Shown here piece after piece: positions 45,022 through 52,615 of a stretch of DNA of 52,615 nucleotides. This DNA is from Accumulibacter sp. (GTDB lineage Bacteria > Pseudomonadota > Gammaproteobacteria > Burkholderiales > Rhodocyclaceae): assembly GCA_031280565.1 (NCBI GenBank), contig JAITGN010000121.1:1-52615 (forward strand). The letters run 5' to 3'. The notes beneath the pieces are model-generated. The model ran no database searches and was not told the DNA's origin. It saw only the letters and a program-made list of their open reading frames with translations. How positions within the stretch are numbered: position 1 is the stretch's first letter; each line of letters begins with the position of its first letter. Both the position numbers and the translations under genes were made by a program.

Positions 45022-46506
45022 ATGAAATTTAGCATAAAAAGCGTATATCCGGACAACAGCGCCTGTCTCGTCGCGGGAGTTTTCGAATCGCGCGGGCTGA
45101 CGGACGCCGCTCGCGCGATCGATGAAATGTCGGGAAACTATCTTTCCGGAATCCTGAAACGTGGCGATATGGAAGGAAAGGCAGGGTCGTCGCTCTTCCT
45201 CTACGATATTCCTTCGCTGAAGGCCGAGCGCGTATTGCTGGTTGGTCTCGGAAAACGGGAAGATTTCGGCGAAAAGGCGTTCACGGACGCCATCCGGGCG
45301 GCGATCAAGGCGCTTTGCGCGTCAGGCGCCAAGGAAGCAGCCTTTCTCCTGATGGATATTCCGCTCGAAGGGCGTTCCGTTTCCTGGAAAATTCGCCAGG
45401 CCGTGATGGCGGTCCAGGACAGCCTTTACCGGTTCGAAGACTTCAAGAGCGAAAAAGCCGCGCCTTCGCCATCGCTGAACAAAATTGTCCTCGTAGTTGA
45501 CTCCGCCGGGGAGGCGCCGGAACTCGACACGGCGCGCGAGCAAGGACTCGCTATCGCGGAAGGGGCTGCGCTGGCGCGGACGCTCGGCAATCTGCCCGGC
45601 AACGTTTGCACGCCGGCGTACCTTGCCAAGACCGCGCGGCGTTTGGCAAAGGAACACGATCTCGACTGCCGCGTGCTCGAACGCGGTGATATGGAAAAAC
45701 TTGGCATGAATTCCCTGCTTTCGGTAGCCAGGGGTTCCCATCAGCCGCCGAAACTCATCGTGTTGACTTACAAGGGTGGAAAAACCAAACCACTGGTTTT
45801 CGTCGGAAAAGGTATCACGTTCGATTCGGGCGGAATTTCACTCAAACCGGGTGAGGGCATGGACGAAATGAAATTCGACATGTCCGGCGCGGCCAGCGTT
45901 CTCGGGGCAATCAAGGCCGCCGCGCTGATGAGGCTGCCGCTGAATTTGACGGTCGTTATTCCGGCCGCCGAAAATCTGCCGGGAGGAAACGCGAGCAAGC
46001 CCGGCGACATCGTTACCTCGCTGTCGGGACAGACGATCGAAATCCTCAATACCGACGCCGAGGGCCGCCTGATTCTCTGTGACGCGCTGACCTACGCCGA
46101 GCGTTTCGAGCCGGAAACCGTCATCGACGTCGCCACGCTGACCGGCGCTTGTGTCATTGCCTTGGGACACGTCGCGACAGGCGTTTTTTCCAATAACGAT
46201 GAACTGGCGCGCGAAATCCTCTCCGCGGGAAACAACTCTCTCGACCGCGCATGGCAACTGCCGTTATGGAACGATTATCAGGAACAGATCAAAAGCGGTT
46301 TCGCGGATATGGCAAATGTCGGCGGACGTCCGGCGGGCAGCATTACCGCCGCGTGCTTTCTGTCCCGTTTCACCAAAAAATACGCGTGGGCGCATCTCGA
46401 CATCGCCGGAACCGCCTGGAAATCGGGCGTCGAAAAAGGTTCGACAGGGCGGCCGGTGTCGTTGCTGGCGCATTTTCTCCTCAAGCGCGCGGGGAAACTG
46501 TATTGA
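45022..46506 (+). CDS. pepA: Leucyl aminopeptidase PepA
   Basis: 494 residues, an M17 hexameric metallo-aminopeptidase. The C-terminal catalytic domain has KGITFDSGGISLKPGEGMDEMKFDMSGAA (metal ligands and catalytic Lys) and NTDAEGRLILCDALTYA, the family signature. AAGGAG precedes the ATG at 45022; the ORF-track start is 11 codons upstream. In some bacteria PepA also binds DNA; nothing here tests that. Its stop overlaps the TTG start of holC. Confidence 0.95.
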   Translation: MKFSIKSVYPDNSACLVAGVFESRGLTDAARAIDEMSGNYLSGILKRGDMEGKAGSSLFLYDIPSLKAERVLLVGLGKREDFGEKAFTDAIRAAIKALCASGAKEAAFLLMDIPLEGRSVSWKIRQAVMAVQDSLYRFEDFKSEKAAPSPSLNKIVLVVDSAGEAPELDTAREQGLAIAEGAALARTLGNLPGNVCTPAYLAKTARRLAKEHDLDCRVLERGDMEKLGMNSLLSVARGSHQPPKLIVLTYKGGKTKPLVFVGKGITFDSGGISLKPGEGMDEMKFDMSGAASVLGAIKAAALMRLPLNLTVVIPAAENLPGGNASKPGDIVTSLSGQTIEILNTDAEGRLILCDALTYAERFEPETVIDVATLTGACVIALGHVATGVFSNNDELAREILSAGNNSLDRAWQLPLWNDYQEQIKSGFADMANVGGRPAGSITAACFLSRFTKKYAWAHLDIAGTAWKSGVEKGSTGRPVSLLAHFLLKRAGKLY

Positions 46507-46934
46507 CCCGGATATTCTTTTACTTCAATGCGCGTGACCGGCTTGCTGCGTCGGCGGATCTCATCACCCGGGCCTGCCGGAAAAAAAAGGAAATTTTCGT
46601 CTACGCGCCCGACGCCAAACTCGCTGGTGCGCTTGACCGGTTATTATGGGCTTTTCCGCCGACAGGTTTTATTCCGCATGTCTATGCTTCATCTCCGCTC
46701 GCCGACAGAACGCCCGTGATCATCGCCAGCGCGACGGACGCCCGCCGTCAAACCGGCCGGATGCTCAATCTTTCGGACGAGGTTCCGCCCGGTTTCGCGG
46801 AATTCGACAATCTCGTGGAGGTTGTCGGGCAATCCGGCGATGAAAAACAGGCGGGCCGTGAACGCGCCAGATTCTATAAAGACCGTGGTTACGCGATCGA
46901 ATATTTCAATCTTCAGGAGACTACAAATGCCTGA
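46503..46934 (+). CDS. holC: DNA polymerase III chi subunit
   Basis: 143 residues from a TTG that overlaps the pepA stop (TTGA). The chain begins TRIFFYFNARDRLAASADLITRAC; later parts (LDRLLWAFPPTGFIPHV, VIIASATDARRQTGRMLNLSDEVPPGF) match the chi fold, which links SSB to the clamp loader through psi. pepA-holC-valS order is common in proteobacteria. A small unknown gene overlaps its 3' end by 8 bases. Confidence 0.88.
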   Translation: MTRIFFYFNARDRLAASADLITRACRKKKEIFVYAPDAKLAGALDRLLWAFPPTGFIPHVYASSPLADRTPVIIASATDARRQTGRMLNLSDEVPPGFAEFDNLVEVVGQSGDEKQAGRERARFYKDRGYAIEYFNLQETTNA

Positions 46935-47271
46935 ACCGGACATTTATACCGCCGCCCTGCTCGCCGCGACGCCTGCCTTGACTACTGGCGAAGACGAAGA
47001 TATGCCTATCTTGACCGAGGTTGTTTCTCCCGAGGCCGCGGATTCCAAAGGTGCTCCGTTGCCTGCCGACGCGGCGCAGGTCGAAGCGCTGACGGCGGAA
47101 ATCATCGAATCCGTCAAACGCCGCCTTTCCTACGAACTTTCAACATTGCTGGAAGCCGTCCTGCTCAATACGGTCGAAGAACTCGAAGCCGGCATCGCGG
47201 TAAGCGTCGAAACTGCTGTTCGCGGCTTTATGGAACAAAAATTCTCTTCCGGAGAAACGGACACGCTCTGA
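46927..47271 (+). CDS. Small acidic protein of unknown function between holC and valS
   Basis: 114 residues from the ATG at 46927, which overlaps holC by 8 bases; CAGGAG stands 9 bases upstream. The first half is acidic and low in complexity (TGEDEDMPILTEVVSPEAAD). The second half is a predicted amphipathic helix region (AEIIESVKRRLSYELSTLL and AVLLNTVEELEAGI). No signal peptide or membrane segment. Genes of this kind after holC occur in Burkholderiales, but I know no function. The good ribosome site and the overlap make it a likely real gene. Confidence 0.72.
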   Translation: MPEPDIYTAALLAATPALTTGEDEDMPILTEVVSPEAADSKGAPLPADAAQVEALTAEIIESVKRRLSYELSTLLEAVLLNTVEELEAGIAVSVETAVRGFMEQKFSSGETDTL

Positions 47272-47514
47272 GAAACCTGAAGCCTGTCAGAAAAAAAACA
47301 CGCTGTCAAGCGATTTTTAATAAAGAACGGCCTTGAAGCCGCTATCGTAAAAATTTTCCTCCGGTTTGAGAGTTTGATATCCCGCCCGATCGGCCGGGGT
47401 CTTGGCCATAGCCTTGGGGAGGGAGAGAGTCCCCATTTCCAATGCTTGCCGGGAGGAATGGGGAGTCCGCATCCGTTATAATTCAGGACTTTTCACCTCA
47501 CGCGCTATACGACC

Positions 47515-50325
47515 ATGGAACTCGCAAAAAGTTTTGAGCCGGCTGAAATAGAACGACGCTGGTATTCCAGTTGGGAAGACCGGGGCTTTTTCAAAGCGGG
47601 TTTTGATCCGGACAGACTGGATGCGTTCTGCATTCTGTTGCCGCCGCCCAACGTTACCGGAACGCTGCACATGGGCCACGGCTTCAATCAGACGCTCATG
47701 GACGCGCTGACCCGCTATCATCGCATGCGCGGCGCGAATACGCTCTGGCAGCCGGGAACCGATCACGCCGGAATCGCCACGCAAATCGTCGTCGAGCGTC
47801 AGCTGGAGGCAAAGGGCGTGTCGCGCCACGATCTTGGGCGCGAGAAATTCCTCGAAAAAATCTGGGAATGGAAGGAGTTTTCCGGCAATACGATTACCCG
47901 GCAAATGCGCCGTCTCGGGACCTCGCCGGACTGGTCGCGCGAGCGTTTTACGATGGACGCGGGGCTTTCGGAAACCGTTACCGAAACGTTCGTCCGGCTG
48001 TATAACGAAGGGTTGATCTATCGCGGCAAGCGGCTCGTGAACTGGGATTCCGCGCTGCATACGGCCGTTTCCGACCTCGAAGTCGTCAGCGAGGAAGAAG
48101 ACGGCTCCATGTGGCGCATCCGTTACCCGCTGGCCGGTGATGCTTCCCAGGCATTGACCGTTGCTACCACGCGGCCAGAAACGATGTTCGGCGACGTGGC
48201 TGTGATGGTGCATCCGGAAGATGCGCGTTACCGCCATCTGATCGGAAAAAAGGTGAAATTGCCATTGACCGGCCGGGAAATTCCGGTTATTGCTGACGCC
48301 TACGTCGATCCGGACTTTGGCACAGGCTGCGTCAAGGTGACTCCCGCGCACGATTTCAACGACTATGCCGTCGGTTTGCGCCATGAATTGCCGTTTGTTT
48401 CGATCCTGACGCTTGATGCCCGCATCAACGGGAACGCTCCGGAAAAATATCACGGCATGGATCGTTTTGACGCCCGCGAAGCGGTTGTCGCCGACCTTGA
48501 TGCGTTCGGCCTGCTCGCGGGCGTTGAAAAGCACCGGCTGAAGGTGCCGCGCAGCGACCGCTCCGGCGTCGTCATTGAGCCGATGTTGACCGATCAATGG
48601 TTTGTCGCCACGACAAAAGCGTCGCCCGACGGAAAATCGCTTGCCGAAAAGGCGCTCGAATGCGTCGAAACAGGTGAAATCTGCTTTTTTCCTTCCAGTT
48701 GGGTTAGTACCTACAACCAATGGCTGAACACGATTCAGGACTGGTGCATTTCCCGCCAGCTCTGGTGGGGACACCCTATCCCGGCGTGGTACGACGACAA
48801 GGGAAATATCTATGTGGCGCGAAACGAGGCCGAAGCGCGCGCACAGGCGGAGCAGGCCGGTTATTCCGGGCATCTCGTGCGCGACCCCGATGTGCTCGAC
48901 ACCTGGTATTCCTCAGCCCTTTGGCCTTTTTCGACCCTCGACTGGACGCCCGATTATCCCATCCGCCCGAATGCGGCGCTTGACCTCTATCTGCCGTCGT
49001 CCGTGCTTGTTACCGGTTTCGATATCATCTTTTTCTGGGTCGCCCGGATGGTCATGATGACGAAACATCTGACCGGAGAAATCCCTTTCAGGCGTGTTTA
49101 CGTCCATGGACTGATCCGCGACGCGGAAGGCCAGAAAATGAGCAAATCGAAAGGCAATGTCCTTGATCCGATTGATCTGATCGATGGTATCGGCCTCGAA
49201 GATCTCGTCGTTAAACGCACCTCGGGACTCATGAACCCCAAGCAGGCGGACGAAATCGAAAAACGCACGCGCAAGGAGTTTCCGGCGGGTATCCCCGCTT
49301 TCGGAACCGATGCGCTGCGTTTTACTTTCCTTTCACTGGCCAGTCCAGGCCGTGATATCAAGTTCGACCTGCGCCGCTGCGAAGGCTATAGAAATTTCTG
49401 CAACAAACTCTGGAACGCGACGCGTTTCGTATTGATGAACACTGCGGGACACGAAGGTCTTGATGTGGACTCGCCGCCGCCCGATGCAAACGCTTTTTCG
49501 TTTGCCGACCGCTGGATAGCGAGCGCACTGCAGCGCGCCGCGGCCGAAATGCTCAAACAGTTCGCCGAATACCGCTTCGACCTGCTCGCCCGCGCGCTGT
49601 ACGAATTCGTCTGGAACGAATTCTGCGATTGGTATCTCGAAATTGCGAAAGTCCAGCTACAGGAAGGAAATCCCGAACAGGCGCGCGCTACGCGGCGCAA
49701 TCTGCTCGATATGCTCGAAACTTCCCTGCGTCTTGCGCATCCGCTGATTCCGTTCATTACCGAAGAGTTGTGGCAGGCTGTCGCGCCGGCCGCGGGAAGA
49801 AAAACAGGCGAATCCGTCATGCTTTCCAGATACCCGGAGCCGCGCGCGGAGAAAATCGATGCCGAGAGCGAGGCTCGCATGTCGCGCCTCAAGGAATTGA
49901 CCCATGCCTGCCGTAATCTGCGCGGCGAAATGAATCTTTCACCCGCGCAAAAAGTGCCTCTGACCATCTGCGGCGACGATCTGGCGGATTTTGTCCCTCT
50001 TTTGAAGACACTGGCGAAATTAAGCGAAGTGCATGTCGTCGATACGATGCCGGATGAAATGCCGGTCGCTCTCGCCGGTGAAACGCGCCTGATGCTCGCG
50101 GTCAGCGTCGATGTGGCGGCCGAGGCCGCGCGGCTTGGCAAGGAAATCGCCCGTCTTGAAAGCGAAATTGTTAAATCAAAGGGCAAACTCGCGAACGAAA
50201 ATTTCGTCGCCCGCGCGCCAGCGGCAGTCGTCGGACAAGAAAAGGATCGACTGGCGATGGCGGAAGCGGCGCTGTCGAAACTACGGCCCCAATTGGAAAA
50301 ATTATCGCGAAGCTGGAAGGGATAA
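47515..50325 (+). CDS. valS: Valyl-tRNA synthetase
   Basis: 936 residues, class Ia synthetase. The HIGH-type motif is [12 protein letters not shown] at about 43-54, the editing (CP1) domain spans about 190-330, [12 protein letters not shown] holds the KMSKS loop, and a C-terminal coiled coil ([21 protein letters not shown]) binds tRNA. A TATAAT at 47477-47482 is a plausible -10, without a clear -35. The 243-base gap upstream contains GGGGA / TCCCC hairpin-like sequence of unknown meaning. The large minus-strand ORF here is a shadow. Confidence 0.97.
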   Translation: MELAKSFEPAEIERRWYSSWEDRGFFKAGFDPDRLDAFCILLPPPNVTGTLHMGHGFNQTLMDALTRYHRMRGANTLWQPGTDHAGIATQIVVERQLEAKGVSRHDLGREKFLEKIWEWKEFSGNTITRQMRRLGTSPDWSRERFTMDAGLSETVTETFVRLYNEGLIYRGKRLVNWDSALHTAVSDLEVVSEEEDGSMWRIRYPLAGDASQALTVATTRPETMFGDVAVMVHPEDARYRHLIGKKVKLPLTGREIPVIADAYVDPDFGTGCVKVTPAHDFNDYAVGLRHELPFVSILTLDARINGNAPEKYHGMDRFDAREAVVADLDAFGLLAGVEKHRLKVPRSDRSGVVIEPMLTDQWFVATTKASPDGKSLAEKALECVETGEICFFPSSWVSTYNQWLNTIQDWCISRQLWWGHPIPAWYDDKGNIYVARNEAEARAQAEQAGYSGHLVRDPDVLDTWYSSALWPFSTLDWTPDYPIRPNAALDLYLPSSVLVTGFDIIFFWVARMVMMTKHLTGEIPFRRVYVHGLIRDAEGQKMSKSKGNVLDPIDLIDGIGLEDLVVKRTSGLMNPKQADEIEKRTRKEFPAGIPAFGTDALRFTFLSLASPGRDIKFDLRRCEGYRNFCNKLWNATRFVLMNTAGHEGLDVDSPPPDANAFSFADRWIASALQRAAAEMLKQFAEYRFDLLARALYEFVWNEFCDWYLEIAKVQLQEGNPEQARATRRNLLDMLETSLRLAHPLIPFITEELWQAVAPAAGRKTGESVMLSRYPEPRAEKIDAESEARMSRLKELTHACRNLRGEMNLSPAQKVPLTICGDDLADFVPLLKTLAKLSEVHVVDTMPDEMPVALAGETRLMLAVSVDVAAEAARLGKEIARLESEIVKSKGKLANENFVARAPAAVVGQEKDRLAMAEAALSKLRPQLEKLSRSWKG

Positions 50326-50350
50326 TGTTCCTGCAAGGGCGTTGGCGAAA

Positions 50351-50640
50351 ATGATTTGCCCCCCCCCGCATATTCCTTCAGGGGATTGTCCTGACATTGA
50401 TGGCCTGCGGGCGTTCGCGGCTCTGGTGGTCATCGCCTATCACTTCGGTATTTGGAATCGAAGCCGCGCGATTTCCGGATTGGCCTTGTGCTTCTCTCCT
50501 TCGCGCTGGCAGCGCTCACGTATTTTTTCGTCGAACGCCCCATCCGTTTCGGAAAGCGGCCGGGGACGGCGAAAACAGCGGGAACTGATTTTGGCTTGTC
50601 ATGGCATCTATGTGCCGCTTGCAATATTCACTTAAAATAA
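50351..50640 (+). pseudogene. Remnant of acyltransferase-3 (OafA/YrhL type) gene
   Basis: The frame from ATG 50351 gives the acyltransferase-3 N terminus, with DIDGLRAFAALVVIAYHFG (conserved His of the first membrane helix). About 10 codons later the other end of such a protein appears in a different frame (from about 50470): GLVLLSFALAALTYFFVERP, followed by IRFG, a typical C-terminal membrane segment. Complete proteins are 350-650 residues, so some hundreds of codons are missing and the frame is shifted: an internal deletion. The fourth and following codons lie in a run of nine C (TTGC then C8), a possible slippage site. It begins 25 bases after valS. Confidence 0.75.
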
Positions 50641-50642
50641 GC

Positions 50643-51827
50643 ATGAGTGAAGACGCGAAGAAAGCAGAACAGGCTATGAACAACGAGACAGAAAACAGCG
50701 ATTTTTCAGACAAAACCCTTTCGATCCACGCCCGGAACAGCCAAGCGGCGCAACACGCCGTATCCGGTGCCTTCCCCGAAACGGAAGATTTTCAACCGAA
50801 GCTGGCTTTCGATGAATCCGGGAAGATGCCGGAACCCAGGAGCGTTTACAGATATTTATGTGATCTCGGCCTTGTCGATAAGCGCGGGATCGAACGGCGC
50901 GACTCCCCTGTCGAGATCGCCAGACAGTTCGAGGCGGCCTTGATCTGGCTGCATGAATCCATCGGGGTGAGCGGCAGAACATATGAAATCTGTTTCGCCG
51001 GACAACAGGCGGGCGTTTCCATTACAGCGATCAAATACCGTATTAACGTAACAAACCTCGCTCACGAGCCATGCCAGCAACTGACGAAGCATAGCGTCGC
51101 GGTATGCAGCCTTGCGTTGAGCGAGCTATTGCCGCCTGATCGCCATAACATCCAGGAAGCATCGGGTAATTTCGTTCTGCTGGATAAATTGACCCATGCG
51201 GCGGTTGCCGCGGGCGTGGTTCGTCACGACCTGCGCCGCGCCAGAAATCTCCACAGCCAGGCATTCAACATTGCCAAAGAAGACAGGGAACGCCTGAACG
51301 GACACAAAGGCAAAGTCATCTGGTTCACCGGACTTTCGGGATCGGGAAAATCGACGCTTGCCAACGCGCTCGAAAAAGCGCTTCACGCTCAAGACAAGCG
51401 CACCTATATTCTGGATGGCGACAATATTCGCCAGGGATTAAACAAAGACCTGGGGTTTACCGACGCTGACCGGGCAGAAAACATCCGGCGTGTGGCCGAG
51501 GTCGCAAGATTAATGATGGACGCGGGACTAATCGTGATGGCCGCGTTCATTTCACCGTTTCGCCAGGAGCGCGAAATGGCGCGCCGGCTGATCGGCGAAG
51601 ACAACTTTGTCGAGGTCTATGTGGACACACCGCTGGAAATATGTGAACAGCGTGATCCCAAAGGACTTTATAAAAAAGCGCGAAGTGGAGAAATACCGAA
51701 TATGACCGGGATTAACAGTCTTTATGAAACGCCGTCGCGCCCCGATCTTGTAATCGAGGGAAATGCAGAATCGATACTGAATGCGGTCGAAAAACTCATG
51801 AAATTTTGCTTGGAGCGCATAAACTGA
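50643..51827 (+). CDS. cysC: APS kinase (CysC) fused to a CysN C-terminal fragment, GTPase domain absent
   Basis: 394 residues from the ATG at 50643; Met 50676 is an alternative start. Residues 1-77 match nothing I recognise. Residues about 78-200 resemble the last beta-barrel region of the CysN part of CysNC ([49 protein letters not shown]). Residues 210-394 are a complete APS kinase: Walker [60 protein letters not shown]. It would make PAPS from APS. The GTP-binding half of CysN is missing, and cysD is not in the window. It follows the acyltransferase remnant; downstream are REP-like repeats. Confidence 0.85.
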   Translation: MSEDAKKAEQAMNNETENSDFSDKTLSIHARNSQAAQHAVSGAFPETEDFQPKLAFDESGKMPEPRSVYRYLCDLGLVDKRGIERRDSPVEIARQFEAALIWLHESIGVSGRTYEICFAGQQAGVSITAIKYRINVTNLAHEPCQQLTKHSVAVCSLALSELLPPDRHNIQEASGNFVLLDKLTHAAVAAGVVRHDLRRARNLHSQAFNIAKEDRERLNGHKGKVIWFTGLSGSGKSTLANALEKALHAQDKRTYILDGDNIRQGLNKDLGFTDADRAENIRRVAEVARLMMDAGLIVMAAFISPFRQEREMARRLIGEDNFVEVYVDTPLEICEQRDPKGLYKKARSGEIPNMTGINSLYETPSRPDLVIEGNAESILNAVEKLMKFCLERIN

Positions 51828-51957
51828 AAATCATCCCATAACCAGGCGGAGTAGGGCGGGACGTTTAGTCCTGTCATTTCCTGAATCGTGCTGGCAATGA
51901 AACGTTCTGGATCGGAAGTCCGGATTTCACAGAAGAACTCATAGAGGCGAGTCCCCA
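51828..51957. other. Interval with a possible decayed minus-strand frame
   Basis: On the minus strand GTRLYEFFCEIRTSDPERFI and then ASTIQEMTGLNVPPYSAWL can be read without a stop, then the frame runs into the 3' end of the kinase gene. It looks protein-like but has no recognisable start and its upstream part is REP repeat. Family unknown. Confidence 0.3.
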
Positions 51958-52615
51958 AAGTGTCCGTTCATACTTCGACAGGCTCAGTACGAACGGAGAT
52001 AGGCATCGTTGATGGTTCGACAGACTCAACGCGAACGGAGGATATGTTGTCGACGTTCACTACAAACTTGGCAAGAGCGGGTTTTCCCTACCCGTTCATC
52101 CTGAGCTTGTCGAAGGATGCTAATCAAAATAACGTCCTTAAGCCATTTTTAATCTCCTTGGGTTTCCGGAGACTTTCTTTCCAATGCCTTTGCCTGTCCT
52201 GAGCTTGCTGAGGGAAACGAAACGTGTCGGAAGCATGTTTTTCAATCCGTTCGCCCCACTTGTCCTGAGCTTGACGAATGAAGTTTGCCGAAGAGCGCCT
52301 TTCCAGTCCGTTCGCCCTGAGCTTGTCGAAGGGTAAGGACTGGAAAGGCCAAGAGATCATTTGGAGCGTCCGTTCATACTTCGACAGGCTCAGTACGAAC
52401 GGAGATAGGCATCGTTGATGGTTCGACAGGCTCAACGCGAACGGAGGATATGTTGTCGACGTTCACTACAAACTTGGCAAGAGCGGGTTTTCCCTGCCCG
52501 TTCATCCTGAGCTTGTCGAAGGATGCTTGTCAAAACAACGCCCTTAAGCTGTTTTTAAATCCAGAAGACACTTGTCCGGAGAATGCCTTTCCAATCCGTT
52601 TGCCCTGCCTGTCCT
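51958..52615 (+). repeat. REP-like composite repeat cluster, right copy, with tandem duplication
   Basis: A unit starting GTCCGTTCATACTTCGACAG occurs at 51962 and again at 52368. The two copies (51962-52150 and 52368-52556) are nearly identical, with a period of 406 bases. Each carries palindromic cores such as CTGAGCTTGTCGAAGG and GAACGG. The window ends inside the second period, at the same TGCCTGTCCT reached in the first. The left-end cluster (560-1130) is the inverted counterpart. Confidence 0.88.

Noticed and set aside
47476-48873. 465-aa minus-strand ORF
   Set aside because: Antisense shadow of valS.

Overview
The window is bacterial and most likely betaproteobacterial, of a Burkholderiales or closely related type. 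The main evidence is the gene blocks obgE-proB with rplU-rpmA, ispB followed by tRNA-Pro, pilS-pilR-ampD, zapA followed by 6S RNA, cutA-dsbD, hda-HAD phosphatase-pcnB-folK, kdsD-kdsC-lptC-lptA, lptF-lptG divergent from pepA-holC, and valS. A circularly permuted two-piece tmRNA with the tag ANDERFALAA also fits, because permuted tmRNA is known in some betaproteobacteria. No species can be named from sequence alone. All family assignments were made by reading motifs; no search was run.

Layout: 1-550 is the truncated end of an IS1595-type element, followed by a REP-like cluster (about 560-1130). 1156-4187 holds a quinone oxidoreductase and a D-2-hydroxyacid dehydrogenase between two inverted copies of a four-hairpin repeat. 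4.2-7.5 kb has a short malic enzyme divergent from a pyrophosphate-type phosphofructokinase. 7.5-8.2 kb has the permuted tmRNA and a small unknown gene. 8.8-14 kb carries hslVU, then obgE-proB and rplU-rpmA on the minus strand. 14.3-21.6 kb has ispB, tRNA-Pro(CGG), a nitroreductase, a PP0621-like protein, pilS, pilR, ampD and an Ala/Lys/Pro-rich histone-like protein. 22-27.9 kb is a minus-strand cobalamin uptake and adenosylation cluster (btuB, btuC, btuD, cobO, cobB). 28.1-31.1 kb has a small coiled-coil gene, zapA, 6S RNA and cutA-dsbD. 31.9-36.4 kb has purM divergent from hda-HAD-pcnB-folK. 36.8-44.9 kb is one long minus-strand run: lptF, lptG, a pseudopilin, a membrane adenylate cyclase, a second pseudopilin, kdsD, kdsC, lptC, lptA. 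45-50.3 kb has pepA, holC, a small unknown gene and valS. 50.35-51.8 kb has an acyltransferase remnant starting in a C9 tract and an APS kinase fused to a CysN fragment without its GTPase domain. The right end (51.96-52.6 kb) is again REP-like repeat, inverted relative to the left end.

Most of the gene content is housekeeping: proteolysis, ribosome rescue, translation, LPS transport, DNA replication control, purine and folate synthesis. The less ordinary content is in the intergenic DNA and a few cassettes. A modular palindromic repeat family occurs at about six loci. A separate AT-rich repeat module occurs at three. Three solitary sequences resemble type I-C CRISPR repeats, with no array and no cas genes in the window. 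The pseudopilin-cyclase-pseudopilin cassette sits inside the LPS-export gene run, and the GTPase-less CysN-CysC protein lies beside a decayed acyltransferase.

Both window ends lie in copies of the same repeat, which suggests (inference) that this may be a contig whose assembly stopped at repeats.
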